Below are positions 1 to 7,082 of a stretch of DNA of 14,448 bases, in pieces. The stretch covers positions 1-14,448 of the forward strand of contig UQUC01000058.1 in NCBI GenBank assembly GCA_900544105.1, read 5' to 3'. The position numbers were made by a program, and so were the translations under genes. This stretch comes from an uncultured Oscillibacter sp. Its GTDB lineage: Bacteria > Bacillota > Clostridia > Oscillospirales > Oscillospiraceae. The notes beneath the pieces are model-generated. The model had not been told where the DNA came from, searched no databases, and saw nothing but the letters and a program-made list of their open reading frames with translations. Within the stretch, counting starts at the first letter, position 1, and each line of letters opens with the position of its first letter.

Positions 1-19
1 AAAACGGGAGCCTTCCTCG

Positions 20-195
20 AAACAGGCTCGCTTCATCCGCCACTGGCGGCGCTTCACCTGTTTCCCCTTCTTGGGTTTCCCGCGCTAAGAGCCGCCTTGC
101 GGCGGTTGCGCTCCGAAACACGCCTGCGGGCGTAGTCCCGCACACACCCTTTACCCACAAAGGGTATGCGGCATCCGTAGAGCGGCAAAGCCGCT
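20..195. repeat. Cluster of short inverted repeats in non-coding DNA
   Basis: No gene is supported in the first 334 bases. The stretch contains at least five separate short palindromes: an outer 7-bp arm pair at 20-26 and 57-63 that encloses a 5-bp stem at 37-41/45-49, then 92-96/101-105, 120-124/129-133, 146-152/159-165 and 181-186/190-195. All have loops of 3 to 6 bases except the outer arm pair. This is seen directly. It could be a dispersed intergenic repeat element, the 3' end of an upstream transcription unit, or a structured RNA; the sequence alone does not decide. A short minus-strand open frame across it is Arg-rich and looks like a by-product of the repeats. Confidence 0.55.
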
Positions 196-271
196 AACGG
201 CTGCCCTACCTTTCCATCGCAGAGAATTTGCCTCTTAATCGACAGTCTCCTCGTTCTTTTCTCTGCCCCTC

Positions 272-300
272 TTTTCAAAATCGCCGCCGCCGTTTATAAT
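272..300 (+). promoter_or_regulatory. Predicted sigma-A promoter of recG
   Basis: A -35-like TTTTCA (272-277) and a perfect -10 TATAAT (295-300) are separated by 17 bases. They lie 35 bases upstream of the recG start codon, with the recG ribosome binding site in between. The -35 matches the consensus at four of six positions. The prediction rests on sequence only. Confidence 0.65.
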
Positions 301-334
301 AGCCTTATAAAAACTGCGGAAAGGAGGCGGGCAC

Positions 335-2383
335 ATGGCGGGTCTGAACACCGATGTGCGGTACATCAAGGGCATTGGCGAGGCCAAGGCCAGATCCTTG
401 GGCAAGCTGGGCATTGCCACGCTGGGCGACCTTATCAACTGGTTCCCCCGGCGCTATGAGGACCGCCGGGAAATAAAGCCCATCAGCCAGCTCATCCCTG
501 GCGAACCAGCCTGCGTCTCCGCCATGATCGCCTCGGAGCCAAAGCTGTCCCACATTCGCAAGGGCATGGATCTGGTGAAGGTCCGGGCCGTGGACGACAC
601 CGGCGCGCTGGATGTGACCTTTTTCAACCAATCCTGGCTGAAAAGTCAACTGCAAGTGGGCGCAACCTACACCTTTTATGGCAGGGCGGAGGGAAGCCTC
701 CTGCGGAAAAGTATGGCAAGTCCCATTGTAGAGCCAGAGGGACGGCGGGAGCACACCGGCCGCATCGTGCCCATCTATCCCCTTACTGCCGGGATCAGTC
801 AGCTGCTGTTGTCCCGGGCCATCCAGCAGGGCTTGGACAGCTGCGCCGATATTCTGCCGGACTGCCTGCCGGACGGTGTCCGTCAGGCCCACCAGCTCTG
901 CCGGGTAAATTATGCCTACGAGAACATCCACTTCCCGGAGTCCCCGGAGGCGCTGGACATTGCCCGGCGGCGACTGGCTTTCGAGGAGCTATTTTTCTTC
1001 GCCATTGGATTGAAGCTGCTGCGCTCCCGGCGGGAGACCGTCTCCGTGGAACCGTTTCAGCCGGTGGATATGGCCCCGTTTTACAACGCCCTCCCCTTCA
1101 CCCTCACCGACGCCCAGCGCCGCTGTGTAGAGGAAGCCATTGCCGATATGCAAAGCGGCAAGCCTATGAACCGTCTCTGTCAGGGGGACGTCGGCTCCGG
1201 TAAGACCATGGTGGCCGCCGCCTGCGTGTATTTCTGCGTCAAAAATGGCCGTCAGGCGGCGCTGATGGCCCCCACGGAGTTGCTGGCAGAACAGCACTAC
1301 CGGGGCCTTGCCCCGCTGCTGGAGCGGCTGAATATCCGCTGCGCCCTACTCACCGGCTCCACCCCCGCCAAAACAAAACGCTCCGTCACCGCCCAACTGT
1401 CCACGGGAGAGATCGACTTCGCCATCGGCACCCATGCCCTGATCTCCGGCAGCGTGGCCTACGCTGACCTGGGGTTGGTGGTGACGGATGAACAGCACCG
1501 CTTTGGCGTGGCCCAGCGGACGGCGCTGGCGGAAAAGGGAGAGCACCCCCACACCTTAGTCATGTCCGCGACCCCCATCCCCCGGACGCTGGCCCTGATT
1601 CTGTACGGCGATCTGGATGTGTCCGTCATCGACCAACTCCCACCGGGACGGAAGCCTATTGAAACCTATGCCGTCACCTCCGCCTATCACCCCCGGCTGT
1701 ACGCCTTTATCCGCAAGCAGGTGGAGGCCGGGCGGCAGGTGTACATCGTCTGCCCCATGGTCAGTGAAAATGACGAGCTGCCAGACGAGCGGAAGGCCGT
1801 GACGGAATACGCCCAAAAGCTGCAAACGGAGATCTTCCCTGACTTGAAGGTAGCCTTTGTCCACGGCAAGATGAAAGCCAGGGAGAAGGACGCCGTCATG
1901 TCCGCCTTCGCCGCCGGGGAAACGGACATTCTGGTGTCCACCACCGTGATCGAGGTGGGCGTGGACGTACCCAACGCCAATCTGATGGTGGTGGAGAACG
2001 CGGAGCGCTTCGGCCTCAGTCAGCTCCATCAGCTTCGGGGCCGGGTGGGTCGGGGGCAGCACCAGTCCTACTGCGTACTGGTATCCGACAATAAAAATGA
2101 CGAGACCCGCCAACGGCTGAAGGCCATGACGAAAACTGCCGACGGCTTCAAGATCGCCGAGGAGGACCTCCGGCTCCGGGGCCCCGGCGACTTCTTCGGT
2201 CTCCGGCAGCACGGATTACCTGGTCTGCGGGTGGCGGATCTCGGCTGCGACACCCGACTGCTGGCGGAAGCGCAGTCCGCCGCCGATGGACTGCTGGCGG
2301 AGGATCCGGCGCTGACACACCACCCCACCACGGCGGAACGGGTACAAAAGCTGTTTCAGCAGAGCGAAAACAGTTTGAACTGA
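335..2383 (+). CDS. recG: ATP-dependent DNA helicase RecG
   Basis: RecG is a monomeric superfamily-2 double-stranded DNA translocase that remodels stalled replication forks and branch-migrates Holliday junctions and D-loops in the cytoplasm. The 682-residue length is normal. A helix-hairpin-helix-like start (GIGEAKA, about 14-20) and an OB-fold wedge domain (about 55-150) precede the helicase core. Visible motifs are Walker A GDVGSGKT (284-291), the DEQH box (385-388), SATPIPRT (411-418) and QLRGRVGRG (566-574), followed by the RecG-specific GPGDFFGLRQHG region (616-627). The ATG has a strong AAGGAGG seven bases upstream (321-327). It appears to be transcribed alone, with its own promoter and a hairpin after the stop. 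Family assignment is very secure. Confidence 0.98.
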   Translation: MAGLNTDVRYIKGIGEAKARSLGKLGIATLGDLINWFPRRYEDRREIKPISQLIPGEPACVSAMIASEPKLSHIRKGMDLVKVRAVDDTGALDVTFFNQSWLKSQLQVGATYTFYGRAEGSLLRKSMASPIVEPEGRREHTGRIVPIYPLTAGISQLLLSRAIQQGLDSCADILPDCLPDGVRQAHQLCRVNYAYENIHFPESPEALDIARRRLAFEELFFFAIGLKLLRSRRETVSVEPFQPVDMAPFYNALPFTLTDAQRRCVEEAIADMQSGKPMNRLCQGDVGSGKTMVAAACVYFCVKNGRQAALMAPTELLAEQHYRGLAPLLERLNIRCALLTGSTPAKTKRSVTAQLSTGEIDFAIGTHALISGSVAYADLGLVVTDEQHRFGVAQRTALAEKGEHPHTLVMSATPIPRTLALILYGDLDVSVIDQLPPGRKPIETYAVTSAYHPRLYAFIRKQVEAGRQVYIVCPMVSENDELPDERKAVTEYAQKLQTEIFPDLKVAFVHGKMKAREKDAVMSAFAAGETDILVSTTVIEVGVDVPNANLMVVENAERFGLSQLHQLRGRVGRGQHQSYCVLVSDNKNDETRQRLKAMTKTADGFKIAEEDLRLRGPGDFFGLRQHGLPGLRVADLGCDTRLLAEAQSAADGLLAEDPALTHHPTTAERVQKLFQQSENSLN

Positions 2384-2385
2384 AT

Positions 2386-2434
2386 CCGGGAGACTGGCCG
2401 GATGGCCGCTCTCCCGGTTCTGTGAAATTTTTTC
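2386..2434 (+). terminator. Predicted terminator after recG
   Basis: An 8-bp stem (CCGGGAGA at 2386-2393 with its complement at 2410-2417) containing an inner GGCC/GGCC pair (2396-2399/2404-2407) begins three bases after the recG stop. A T-run (2429-2434) follows, but about ten bases after the stem, so termination may be partial and read-through into the mgtE leader is possible. Confidence 0.5.
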
Positions 2435-2445
2435 GTCCGGCCGGG

Positions 2446-2474
2446 TTGACAGCGCCTGTTTTTTGGCATACTAT
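2446..2474 (+). promoter_or_regulatory. mgtE: Predicted sigma-A promoter of the mgtE leader
   Basis: A perfect -35 TTGACA (2446-2451) is followed after exactly 17 bases by TACTAT (2469-2474), which matches the -10 consensus at four of six positions. Transcription would begin near 2480, so the transcript would start shortly before the riboswitch aptamer and carry a leader of about 300 nt ahead of mgtE. Confidence 0.7.
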
Positions 2475-2493
2475 AAGTGTGTTATGAAATGAC

Positions 2494-2651
2494 AACCGCA
2501 TAGAGTTCCGGTAGGTAAGGCTACCACAGGGATATGGATCGCTGCCGCGGAGTGATGGAGACATCATGAGAGGGTTTGAACAGGCGATATCGAACAACAA
2601 GGTATCATCTAACGCGATTTCACCGCCCTGTGAGGCTAAAGCTTGAACGGT
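2494..2651 (+). promoter_or_regulatory. M-box (ykoK) Mg2+ riboswitch aptamer
   Basis: The M-box senses intracellular Mg2+ and switches off Mg2+ transporter expression when the ion is plentiful. Conserved landmarks appear in the same order as in the Bacillus subtilis mgtE leader as I remember it: GGTAAGGCT (2514-2522, usually GGTGAGGCT), CGCTGCCG (2540-2547), a GGAGACA element near 2557-2563, GGGTTTGAACAG (2572-2583, usually GGGTCAACAG) and GCTAAAGCTTGAA (2635-2647). The stem CACAGGG (2525-2531) with CCCTGTG (2626-2632) is a perfect 7-bp pair at the position of the family's closing helix. The downstream gene is mgtE, the classic target. The boundaries are approximate because the outermost helix is imperfect here. 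Confidence 0.85.
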
Positions 2652-2783
2652 AAGGATGCTGTCCTCTGAGACGCTCCTGGAAGCAGGACTTCACCGCACC
2701 GGAATGGGAAGCGGCGAGGTCTATTATTTTGCTCCGCACCATGCAGAAATACCGGGTGGAAAGCCCGGAAAGGAGGTCACGCT
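2652..2783 (+). promoter_or_regulatory. mgtE leader downstream of the aptamer (likely expression platform)
   Basis: These 132 bases link the aptamer to mgtE and contain no gene. A short hairpin TCCTG/CAGGA (2675-2679/2684-2688) follows the aptamer. A second one, CCGGG/CCCGG (2752-2756/2764-2768), ends two bases before the ribosome binding site AGGAGG (2771-2776). I see no clear stem followed by a U-run, so whether control works by termination or by masking the ribosome binding site is not resolved by eye. Confidence 0.5.
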
Positions 2784-4166
2784 ATGTTTGAAATGGAAAA
2801 TCGTGGGGAACTGATCGAAAAAATTGAGGATCTGGTGAACCGAAAACGCTATACAGAACTGCGGGACCTCCTATTGCCGTTAGAGCCTGCGGACATCGCT
2901 ATTCTGGCGGACGATCTGGATGATGAAAAGACGCTGCCCCTGCTGTTCCGTCTGCTGCCTAAGGAACAGGCGGCAGAGGTGTTCGTGGAGCTGGAAAGCG
3001 ACCAGCAGGAGCTGCTGATCCGCGGCTTTTCCAACACGGAGCTGAAGGAAGTGCTGGATGAGCTGTATCTGGACGATACCGTTGACATCGTGGAGGAAAT
3101 GCCCGCCAACGTGGTCAAGCGGATCCTGAAGCACTCCGACCCGGATATGCGCAAAAGCATCAACGAGATCCTGAAATATCCGGAGGATTCTACCGGCTCC
3201 ATTATGACCACGGAGTTTGTGGATCTGAAGGAGACCATGACGGTGGAGGACGCCTTAAAGCGCATCCGCCGGACCGGACCGGACAAGGAGACCATCAACG
3301 TCTGCTATGTCATTGACGATGGCCGGCACCTCATCGGCGTCCTCTCCATCCGTACCCTGCTGCTGGCGGAGGAGGACGACATCATCGGGGACATCATGGA
3401 GCGGAACTACATCTGCGTCCAGACCCTGGATGACCAGGAGGAGACCGCCCGTGCCTTAGGCAAGTATGACTTTCTGGCCCTCCCCGTGGTGGACACGGAA
3501 AACCGTCTGGTGGGTATCGTCACCGTCGATGACGCCATCGACGTTTTGCAGGAAGAGACCACGGAGGATATGGAAAAGATGGCGGCTATGCTGCCGACGG
3601 ACAAGCCCTACCTCCGCACCAGTGCATTTGACACCTTCAAATCCCGTATTCCGTGGCTGCTGCTATTGATGGTCTCCGCCACCTTTACCGGCCAGATCAT
3701 CTCCAGCTTTGAGGACGCCCTCAGCGCCTTCACCATCCTCACAGCCTATATCCCCATGTTGATGGACACCGGCGGCAACTGCGGCTCTCAGGCCAGCGTC
3801 ACGGTGATCCGCGGCCTGTCTCTGGGAGAGATCGAATTTTCCGACCTGATCCAGGTGGTCTGGAAGGAGTGCCGGGTGGCGCTGCTGTGCGGCACCGTTC
3901 TGGCCGGGGCCAACTTTGTCAAGCTGATGCTGCTGGACCGGATGGTATTCCACAATCCCATTACCGTCACCGTGGCCGCCGTCATCTGCCTGACGCTGGT
4001 GTGCACCGTGTTCGCCGCCAAGATCGTAGGCTGTATGCTGCCGCTGCTGGCTAAAAAGATCGGCTTTGACCCGGCGGTGATGGCCTCTCCCTTCATCACC
4101 ACCATCGTGGACGCCCTCTCCCTGCTGATCTACTTCCGCTTCGCCTCCTTCCTGCTGGGTATCTGA
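2784..4166 (+). CDS. mgtE: Magnesium transporter MgtE
   Basis: MgtE is a homodimeric Mg2+ channel/transporter of the cytoplasmic membrane, gated by Mg2+ bound to its cytosolic domains. The 460-residue protein has the standard order: an acidic helical N domain (about 10-135), two CBS domains (about 137-258, with DST-GSIMT and LPVVD-type segments), a connecting helix, and a five-helix membrane domain (about 288-460). The pore signature PMLMDTGGNCGSQ (324-336) and the segment FDPAVMASPFITTIVDA (428-444), with the acidic residues expected for ion selectivity, are intact. The ATG lies seven bases after AGGAGG. The upstream M-box gives a direct reason to expect repression at high Mg2+. A strong hairpin lies just after the stop. 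Confidence 0.97.
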   Translation: MFEMENRGELIEKIEDLVNRKRYTELRDLLLPLEPADIAILADDLDDEKTLPLLFRLLPKEQAAEVFVELESDQQELLIRGFSNTELKEVLDELYLDDTVDIVEEMPANVVKRILKHSDPDMRKSINEILKYPEDSTGSIMTTEFVDLKETMTVEDALKRIRRTGPDKETINVCYVIDDGRHLIGVLSIRTLLLAEEDDIIGDIMERNYICVQTLDDQEETARALGKYDFLALPVVDTENRLVGIVTVDDAIDVLQEETTEDMEKMAAMLPTDKPYLRTSAFDTFKSRIPWLLLLMVSATFTGQIISSFEDALSAFTILTAYIPMLMDTGGNCGSQASVTVIRGLSLGEIEFSDLIQVVWKECRVALLCGTVLAGANFVKLMLLDRMVFHNPITVTVAAVICLTLVCTVFAAKIVGCMLPLLAKKIGFDPAVMASPFITTIVDALSLLIYFRFASFLLGI

Positions 4167-4178
4167 AAAGTGTATAAA

Positions 4179-4214
4179 CAACGCCCCTGTATGAAACATC
4201 ATACAGGGGCGTTG
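4179..4214. terminator. Bidirectional terminator between mgtE and the GyrI-like gene
   Basis: A perfect 15-bp inverted repeat (4179-4193 with 4200-4214, 6-base loop) lies between two convergent genes. It starts 12 bases after the mgtE stop and ends 25 bases before the stop of the minus-strand gene. A T-rich tract follows it when read on the minus strand; on the plus strand there is no T-run, so it may act mainly on the minus-strand transcript. Confidence 0.75.
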
Positions 4215-4239
4215 CCATAGTTCTTCGTCAAATGGACGT

Positions 4240-4872
4240 TCACATTTTCTTTATAGGATGTCTGATAACCGTTTTCCATTTTTCCGGAGCGACCTTTCTT
4301 GCATCGGACAGATAGATCTCATGATGTAATCTTTCCTTATTCAGATCATTCGCATATCCGTTCTGCTCCAAATACGCGTCCATAAGCGCAACGGTCGCAG
4401 GCTCATCATCAAATGCTCCCAAGTGCATGATCTGAACGCACAAGCCTTCATCAATCGTCATAAGCTCCGCCGAGGAACAATCCAGTTTTTTCTTTTTCGC
4501 TGCGGTCTCAACCGCCCATTCAAAATCCTCTTTCGTTACGAAATCAGGCAAGCGGATAACGGAGATCCAGTTGAATGTGGACTTATCGGTGTAATCCACT
4601 CCATCTGTATTTTCTTGCCACCAGAAGCCTTCAAGCGGTGGAACGACATATTCAAAGAAACCGGCAATTTTATGATCCGTTTTATAACTCATTTTCAGTG
4701 TGTAGGCAACTGCGTATAATACGTTGATCGCCTGTTGATATGCCCCGCTCTCTTCATTGGGATCACCCTTTCCCCTCACCGCAATGTAATTTGCTTTGGG
4801 AACTGTAATAATCTCCGGTTTGTTTTTCGGCATATAAAATTCTTTGTATTCTTTCTTGAAATCAAAAGCCAT
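4240..4872 (-). CDS. GyrI-like small-molecule-binding domain protein
   Basis: The 210-residue protein resembles stand-alone GyrI-like (SOUL/GyrI superfamily) proteins, which share the effector-binding fold of AraC/MerR-type regulators. Features are the N-terminal IITVPKANYIAVRGKG (21-36), an aromatic EGFWWQ pocket segment (81-86), and a C-terminal HHEIYLSD-KVAPEKWKTVIRHP pattern (183-206) typical of the group. No DNA-binding domain is present, so it is not itself a classical regulator. Some relatives bind or hydrolyse toxic small molecules, including cyclopropane-containing genotoxins; whether this one does is inference. A TGGAGG four bases before the ATG supports the start. The gene is visibly AT-richer (40-45% GC in lines counted by hand) than its neighbours, which suggests recent acquisition. 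It sits 39 bases behind the radical SAM gene. Confidence 0.8.
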   Translation of the reverse strand: MAFDFKKEYKEFYMPKNKPEIITVPKANYIAVRGKGDPNEESGAYQQAINVLYAVAYTLKMSYKTDHKIAGFFEYVVPPLEGFWWQENTDGVDYTDKSTFNWISVIRLPDFVTKEDFEWAVETAAKKKKLDCSSAELMTIDEGLCVQIMHLGAFDDEPATVALMDAYLEQNGYANDLNKERLHHEIYLSDARKVAPEKWKTVIRHPIKKM

Positions 4873-4911
4873 GTAGCCTCCATCAAATCCCTGTTTATTC
4901 CGCCCGGTGTC

Positions 4912-5784
4912 TCAGATCCCCTGCAAATGGAAATCCGGGGTATACTCCTCCTTGGCGGAGGTTCGCTCCTGAGTGAAGCCGTCGGCAATGCCGCAATCCG
5001 CCATGTACCGTTCCGCCGCCCGGTATTCCGCCTTTGTCACCTTTCGGGCCAGCTTGCCCTCGGCCCCCGGCTGGGGCGTGTACTGGCTCATAAGGGAGAA
5101 CAGCACGTCCCCGGGGCGGAAGGTCTCCGCCACCCAGTCGATGACGGCCTTCGTGTTTTCCAATTCTCCCGGCAGCACCAGATGCCGGATGAGCACGCCG
5201 CTTCTCAGCTGGCCGTTTTCCATTCTGTAAGGCCCGGTCTGGCGGAACATCTCTAAAATGGCCGCTTTCGCCGTCTCCGGGTAATCCGCCGCACCGGAAT
5301 ACGCTTTGGCCGGCTCCGTCAGGGCGTATTTCAGGTCCGGCAGGTACACCTGCACCCGGCCCTCCAAGCGTTTCAGGGTCTCCACGGACTCATACCCGCC
5401 GCAGTTCCAAACCACCGGCACCGGCCAGCGCTCCTCGCCCAAGGCTTCCAGCACCGCGTCCGTGAAATGGGTGGGCGTCACTAAATCCAAGCAGGCCGCC
5501 CCCTGCTCCACCAGTTCCTCAAAAACCTCCCGGAGCCGCCGGGGGGTGATGGGCTTGCCGTAGCCCTCCTGAGAGATCACGCCGTTCTGACAAAATTTGC
5601 ACCGAAGATTGCACCCGGAGAAAAACACGGCGCCCGCGCCGTGCTCCCCCACCAGGCATGGTTCCTCCCACTGATGCAACATGGCCCGTGCCGCCACCGG
5701 CCAAGCGGGCATGGCGCACACGCCCCCCGCCTTGTCCGGCGTTCGCTCCACACCGCAGCGGCGGGGACAGAGATTACAGATCAT
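4912..5784 (-). CDS. PflX-like radical SAM protein (pyruvate formate-lyase activase homologue)
   Basis: This 290-residue protein belongs to the group resembling PflX/COG1313, homologues of glycyl-radical-enzyme activases that use S-adenosylmethionine and a [4Fe-4S] cluster. The cluster motif CNLRCKFC (Cys58, Cys62, Cys65) is intact and is followed by a radical SAM barrel. An N-terminal group of cysteines (Cys3, Cys6, Cys10, Cys23) could bind a second metal centre. The substrate is unknown and no glycyl radical enzyme lies nearby. An open frame extends up to 5850, but I place the start at the ATG at 5784: it overlaps the tdk stop as TGATG, follows GGGAG, and begins directly with the conserved MICNLCPRRCG. 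The overlap suggests translational coupling to tdk. Confidence 0.88.
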   Translation of the reverse strand: MICNLCPRRCGVERTPDKAGGVCAMPAWPVAARAMLHQWEEPCLVGEHGAGAVFFSGCNLRCKFCQNGVISQEGYGKPITPRRLREVFEELVEQGAACLDLVTPTHFTDAVLEALGEERWPVPVVWNCGGYESVETLKRLEGRVQVYLPDLKYALTEPAKAYSGAADYPETAKAAILEMFRQTGPYRMENGQLRSGVLIRHLVLPGELENTKAVIDWVAETFRPGDVLFSLMSQYTPQPGAEGKLARKVTKAEYRAAERYMADCGIADGFTQERTSAKEEYTPDFHLQGI

Positions 5785-6377
5785 CAGTCTCCCGTACCCT
5801 TTCCGTTGAAGTCCGGGCCCAGATCCCCGGCCCGCCAGTGGCGGCGGCACAGGCCGATGTATTTGTCATTGGCCCCCAAGACCACCTGGGCGCCCTCCTT
5901 CAAGACCTTGCCGTTTTCGTCGAACCGGGCGTTGAACATAGCCTTTTTGCCGCACCAGCAGATGGTCTTGACCTCCTCCAGCTTGTCAGCCATCACCAGC
6001 AGCTCGTAGCTGCCGGGGAACAGTTCTCCCTTGAAGTCCGCCCGCAAACCGTAGCAGATGACGGGGACCCCCAGATCGTCCACCACATGCACCAGATAGT
6101 CCACTTCCTCCTTGGAGAGGAACTGGGCCTCGTCCACGATGATACAGGCGTTTTCTTTCAACGCGTCCTCGGACAGCGCCCGCATTTCATCGAAGTAGAC
6201 GCAGGGGTATTCCAGACCGATACGGGAATGGACCATGTGGTCTCCGTCCCGCTGGTCCATCCGGGGCTTTACCAGCAGGGTCTTTTGTCCCCGCTCCTCG
6301 TAGTTGAACCGGGCCATCAGTGCGTTGGCCGTTTTGCTGGAGCCCATGGCCCCGTATTTGAAATAAAGCTGTGCCAT
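5784..6377 (-). CDS. tdk: Thymidine kinase (type II)
   Basis: Thymidine kinase phosphorylates thymidine to dTMP with ATP in the cytoplasmic pyrimidine salvage pathway. The 197-residue length fits the bacterial type II tetrameric enzymes. Visible features are the P-loop GAMGSSKT (9-16), the DEAQF segment (82-86) with the catalytic glutamate, the YGLRADFKGELFPGS region (109-123), and zinc ligands formed by CWC (140-142) with CRRH (177-180). The last 15 or so residues form a hydrophilic tail. The stop codon overlaps the start of the following radical SAM gene by one base. It lies in the middle of a closely spaced minus-strand run that starts with mutY. Confidence 0.97.
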   Translation of the reverse strand: MAQLYFKYGAMGSSKTANALMARFNYEERGQKTLLVKPRMDQRDGDHMVHSRIGLEYPCVYFDEMRALSEDALKENACIIVDEAQFLSKEEVDYLVHVVDDLGVPVICYGLRADFKGELFPGSYELLVMADKLEEVKTICWCGKKAMFNARFDENGKVLKEGAQVVLGANDKYIGLCRRHWRAGDLGPDFNGKGTGD

Positions 6378-6433
6378 TCTTCCTATTCTCCCTCTTCTGT
6401 TTCGTTCCGTTCTTCCGGCGCTTTGTCTGCGCG

Positions 6434-6856
6434 TCAGGAAAAGAAGCCATCCTCCGCCAGCGTCCGCAGATCAGCGGCGTCAACAGTCATCTTTTTGCAG
6501 TCCGGGCAGTACCAGGCCGTGTGGTAGGTAGTCAAAAAGCCTTCCGTGTCCACCCGCATGATATTTTCACGTCCGGGACTGAGCCACCGCGCCTTTCCGG
6601 TGGGGATGCCCCGGTGCCAGGCAACGTCCCTGCCGCCCATAAGGAAGCCCTGCTCCATGTCCTTGCCGCACCAGGGGCACTTCTCCGGTGGAAGCTTCAG
6701 ACTCTCCCGTGTCTCCTGCCATTCCGCCCGCATAGCGTCCCAGTCCCCCCGAAGGGTATCCAGCAAACCCGGTTCTTTTTCCGCCGGTTCTGAAGCCGTG
6801 CGGCGTTGATTGGGGGCGATGTCCCAGGGGTCCTCGCTCTTTTTCCAGAAAGCCAT
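6434..6856 (-). CDS. Zinc-ribbon protein, DUF6487-like
   Basis: The function is unknown. The 140-residue protein has a charged, probably helical N-terminal half (about 1-55) and a C-terminal domain starting with CPWCGKDMEQGFLMGG (60-75) and closing with CPDCKK (117-122). Two CxxC pairs about 55 residues apart indicate a single structural zinc site. The CPxCGKxMExG pattern is typical of small Firmicutes proteins annotated with the DUF6487 domain; I recall this rather than having searched. No membrane segment is visible. The start is supported by GGGAGGG eight bases upstream. It is separated from the upstream small membrane gene by two bases and from tdk by 56 bases, so it probably shares their transcript. 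Confidence 0.8.
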   Translation of the reverse strand: MAFWKKSEDPWDIAPNQRRTASEPAEKEPGLLDTLRGDWDAMRAEWQETRESLKLPPEKCPWCGKDMEQGFLMGGRDVAWHRGIPTGKARWLSPGRENIMRVDTEGFLTTYHTAWYCPDCKKMTVDAADLRTLAEDGFFS

Positions 6857-6858
6857 TG

Positions 6859-7047
6859 TCAGCCCTCCCCGTCACGCTTTTGCACATGGGCGTCAAACCG
6901 GCCCCCGTCCCGGCTGGGCAACCAGTCGATGGGCTGCGGGGTCTCCCGGTCGTGTTTCCAGCACCACAGCCACCGCAGACACCAGATCAGCTTCCGCAGC
7001 AGCAAAAGCAACACAATAACGCCGACGACATTAAAAACCTTCAGCAT
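6859..7047 (-). CDS. Small single-span membrane protein, hypothetical
   Basis: I do not recognise this 62-residue protein. It has one N-terminal membrane segment (about 4-29) that turns Trp/Arg/Cys-rich at its end (IWCLRWLWCWKH, 21-32), followed by a hydrophilic tail containing DWLPSRDGG (41-49). There is no cleavable signal motif. Evidence that it is real: AAGGAG lies six bases before the ATG, the stop is two bases from the next start, and it fills an otherwise empty gap in a co-directional run. By the positive-inside rule the tail is probably cytoplasmic. Confidence 0.7.
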   Translation of the reverse strand: MLKVFNVVGVIVLLLLLRKLIWCLRWLWCWKHDRETPQPIDWLPSRDGGRFDAHVQKRDGEG

Positions 7048-7082
7048 GATTTCTCCTTATAGCATCAGGGCGGCAAGCAGGA

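Noticed and set aside
54..278. Short minus-strand open frame across the hairpin-rich left end
   Set aside because: The predicted peptide is Arg-rich and produced by the inverted repeats; there is no sensible ribosome binding site or domain.
3663..4202. Minus-strand His/Gly/Asp-rich frame opposite mgtE
   Set aside because: It is a shadow of the mgtE membrane domain and reads through the terminator hairpin; there is no family pattern.
5785..5850. N-terminal extension of the radical SAM protein to 5850
   Set aside because: The extra 22 residues lie inside the tdk coding region and lack conservation-like features; the ATG at 5784 has a GGGAG site and begins the conserved segment.
5658..6527. 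Plus-strand open frame of 289 codons opposite tdk and its neighbours
   Set aside because: It is antisense to tdk and the radical SAM gene with no domain pattern; all of the conserved motifs are on the minus strand.
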